Below, in pieces: positions 62,709-64,000 of a DNA stretch of 64,000 nt; positions within the stretch are counted from its first letter, which is position 1; the number at the start of each line of letters is the position of its first letter. Made by a program: the position numbers and the translations under genes. The notes beneath the pieces were generated by a model that ran no database searches, was not told the DNA's origin, and saw nothing but the letters and a program-made list of their open reading frames with translations. The stretch is taken from the NCBI RefSeq assembly GCF_014206945.1, contig NZ_JACHON010000011.1, forward strand, positions 1-64,000, written 5' to 3'. This DNA is from Gracilibacillus halotolerans (GTDB lineage Bacteria; Bacillota; Bacilli; Bacillales; Amphibacillaceae).

Positions 62709-64000
62709 ATGAAAAAGTTAATGATAGGTATTCTGTCTGCTTTAACAATAATTATGTTCTATGCTCCACTATCGACTGTACAAGCAGAGACTGCATTTAA
62801 TGTGGAAGCAGAGTCGGCAATAATTGTGGATGGTAATACAGGGAAGATTTTATACGAAAAAAACTCAGACTTAAAGCTTCCACCTGCGAGCATGACAAAA
62901 ATGATGACAGAATACTTAGTGTTAGAGGCTATTGCAGAAGGTAAAATAACATGGGAAACCCCAACTCAAATAAGTGATTATTCATACAGTATTTCAGGAG
63001 ATAGCAGCTCATCTGGTATCGGTTTAACTCAGGACAAAGATTATACGGTGCGAGAGCTATTTGAGGCAATGGCTATCTATTCTGATAATGGAACAACGAT
63101 TGCGCTAGCTGAATTAATAGCTGGTTCAGAGTCGGAATTTGTAAAAATGATGAATGAAAAGGGAGAAGAAATGGGACTCCCTGAGTTCAAATTCGTAAAC
63201 TCAACAGGTTTAGCTAACGAAGACCTAGGAGAGAATTATCCGGAAGGTACAGCTCCTGACGATGATAATTTATTATCGGCAAGATCGTCGGCTTTACTCG
63301 CTTATCATTTATTAAAAGACTATCCTGAAGTATTAGAATTTACGAGTAAGACTTTAGGAGAGCTAGATAATCGAACTCTAGAAAATTGGAATTGGATGCT
63401 TCCTTGGGGAGAGGATGATGATCGTTCTATCTATGGATACGAGGGCGTAGAAGGACTGAAGACAGGATATACAAGTGCTGCTGGATATTGTTTCACGGGT
63501 ACAGCAAAACAAGGTGATCAGCGTATTATTACGGTTGTTATGAAAACAGATAGTGAACCTTCACGTTTTATTGAAACGAAAAAATTGATGGAATTTGGTT
63601 TTAGCCAATTTGAACAAAAAGAATTATTTCCTGCTGGATTTCAATTAGAAGATGATTCAGAAATTCCGGTAAATAAAGGGAAGGAAAAAACGGTAGAAAT
63701 CGCAACACAAGCACCTTTTTCTACGATGATTCGTACAGGTGAAGAAGATTTATATCATGTTGAATACCAAATTGATGAATCAAAATTAGATGAAGATGGA
63801 AACCTTGTTGCACCGATTGAAAAGGGAGAAAAAGTAGGTGTGGCAATGCTTCAGTATACTGGAGATTCTAATACGGGTTACATCCAAGGCAACCAAGAAA
63901 CACAGACAGTCGATATAGTGACTACAAGTGCTGTAGAAAAAGATAACTGGTTTATGCTTACATTAAAAGCAATTGGCGGATTTTTCAGTAGTATTTTTTC
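62709..64000 (+). CDS. dacA: D-alanyl-D-alanine carboxypeptidase (PBP5), cut by window end
   Basis: Serine carboxypeptidase that trims peptidoglycan pentapeptides. About 430 residues are in the window; no stop is reached. Signal peptide ends VQA (about 26). Motifs: Ser61-Met-Thr-Lys64, Ser125-Asp-Asn127, Lys251-Thr-Gly253. The C-terminal beta domain and the start of the amphipathic membrane anchor (FMLTLKAIGGFF) are visible. AAAGGTGAC precedes the ATG. Confidence 0.95.
   Translation, partial: MKKLMIGILSALTIIMFYAPLSTVQAETAFNVEAESAIIVDGNTGKILYEKNSDLKLPPASMTKMMTEYLVLEAIAEGKITWETPTQISDYSYSISGDSSSSGIGLTQDKDYTVRELFEAMAIYSDNGTTIALAELIAGSESEFVKMMNEKGEEMGLPEFKFVNSTGLANEDLGENYPEGTAPDDDNLLSARSSALLAYHLLKDYPEVLEFTSKTLGELDNRTLENWNWMLPWGEDDDRSIYGYEGVEGLKTGYTSAAGYCFTGTAKQGDQRIITVVMKTDSEPSRFIETKKLMEFGFSQFEQKELFPAGFQLEDDSEIPVNKGKEKTVEIATQAPFSTMIRTGEEDLYHVEYQIDESKLDEDGNLVAPIEKGEKVGVAMLQYTGDSNTGYIQGNQETQTVDIVTTSAVEKDNWFMLTLKAIGGFFSSIF

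Overview
The window is AT-rich Firmicutes DNA centred on a chromosomal replication origin. Gene order (rpmH-rnpA-spoIIIJ-jag and mnmE-mnmG-rsmG-noc-parA-parB to the left of dnaA; dnaN-yaaA-recF-remB-gyrB-gyrA-guaB-dacA to the right), the walRK-walHIJ-htrC locus, and strong AGGAGG-type ribosome binding sites place it in the Bacillaceae. Protein style suggests the halotolerant Oceanobacillus/Gracilibacillus/Virgibacillus side of the family rather than Bacillus subtilis itself; the genus is an inference.

Layout. 0.5-9.1 kb: a carbohydrate utilisation cluster on the minus strand (YesM-type sensor kinase, YesN-type AraC regulator, sugar-binding lipoprotein, two permeases, GH31 glycosidase) with a clear operator region in front of the binding-protein gene. 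9.4-11.8 kb: a DUF5050-type lipoprotein and a divergent LOG-family hydrolase. 11.9-12.2 kb: a dense DnaA-box cluster outside oriC. 12.2-20.7 kb: htrC, walJ-walI-walH-walK-walR and a LysM/G5/M23 peptidoglycan hydrolase with a perfect WalR box upstream. 21.3-26.1 kb: dnaB, rplI, gdpP, yybS. 26.3-28.7 kb: a HAD phosphatase and serA. 28.7-29.8 kb: a decayed intergenic region with a surface-protein relic. 29.8-34.4 kb: rpsR, ssb, rpsF, ychF, yyzM and two membrane proteins. 34.5-41.6 kb: parB, parA, noc, rsmG, mnmG, mnmE with two parS sites. 41.9-46.8 kb: four genes (RND pump, beta-propeller protein, DUF4083 peptide, FMN reductase) inserted between mnmE and jag. 47.0-49.3 kb: jag, spoIIIJ, rnpA, rpmH. 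49.3-51.5 kb: bipartite oriC around dnaA. 51.5-64.0 kb: dnaN to dacA (cut by the window end), with an HD-GYP-like gene after gyrA where B. subtilis has an rRNA operon.

How it fits together. Most genes serve replication initiation (dnaA, dnaN, dnaB, ssb, DnaA boxes), segregation (parABS, noc), topology (gyrAB), tRNA modification (mnmEG), ribosome biogenesis, protein insertion, and cell-wall homeostasis (walRK regulon, dacA). The most notable non-coding signals are two DnaA-box clusters away from oriC (one forming the htrC terminator stem), back-to-back DnaA-box palindromes, a DnaA-trio unwinding element, a Spo0A-like box in oriC, two parS sites, a WalR box between two opposed promoters, a two-copy structured repeat, and a 21-bp-phased AraC-type operator. 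No wholly new multi-gene system is evident; the novelty is in regulatory architecture and a few atypical proteins.
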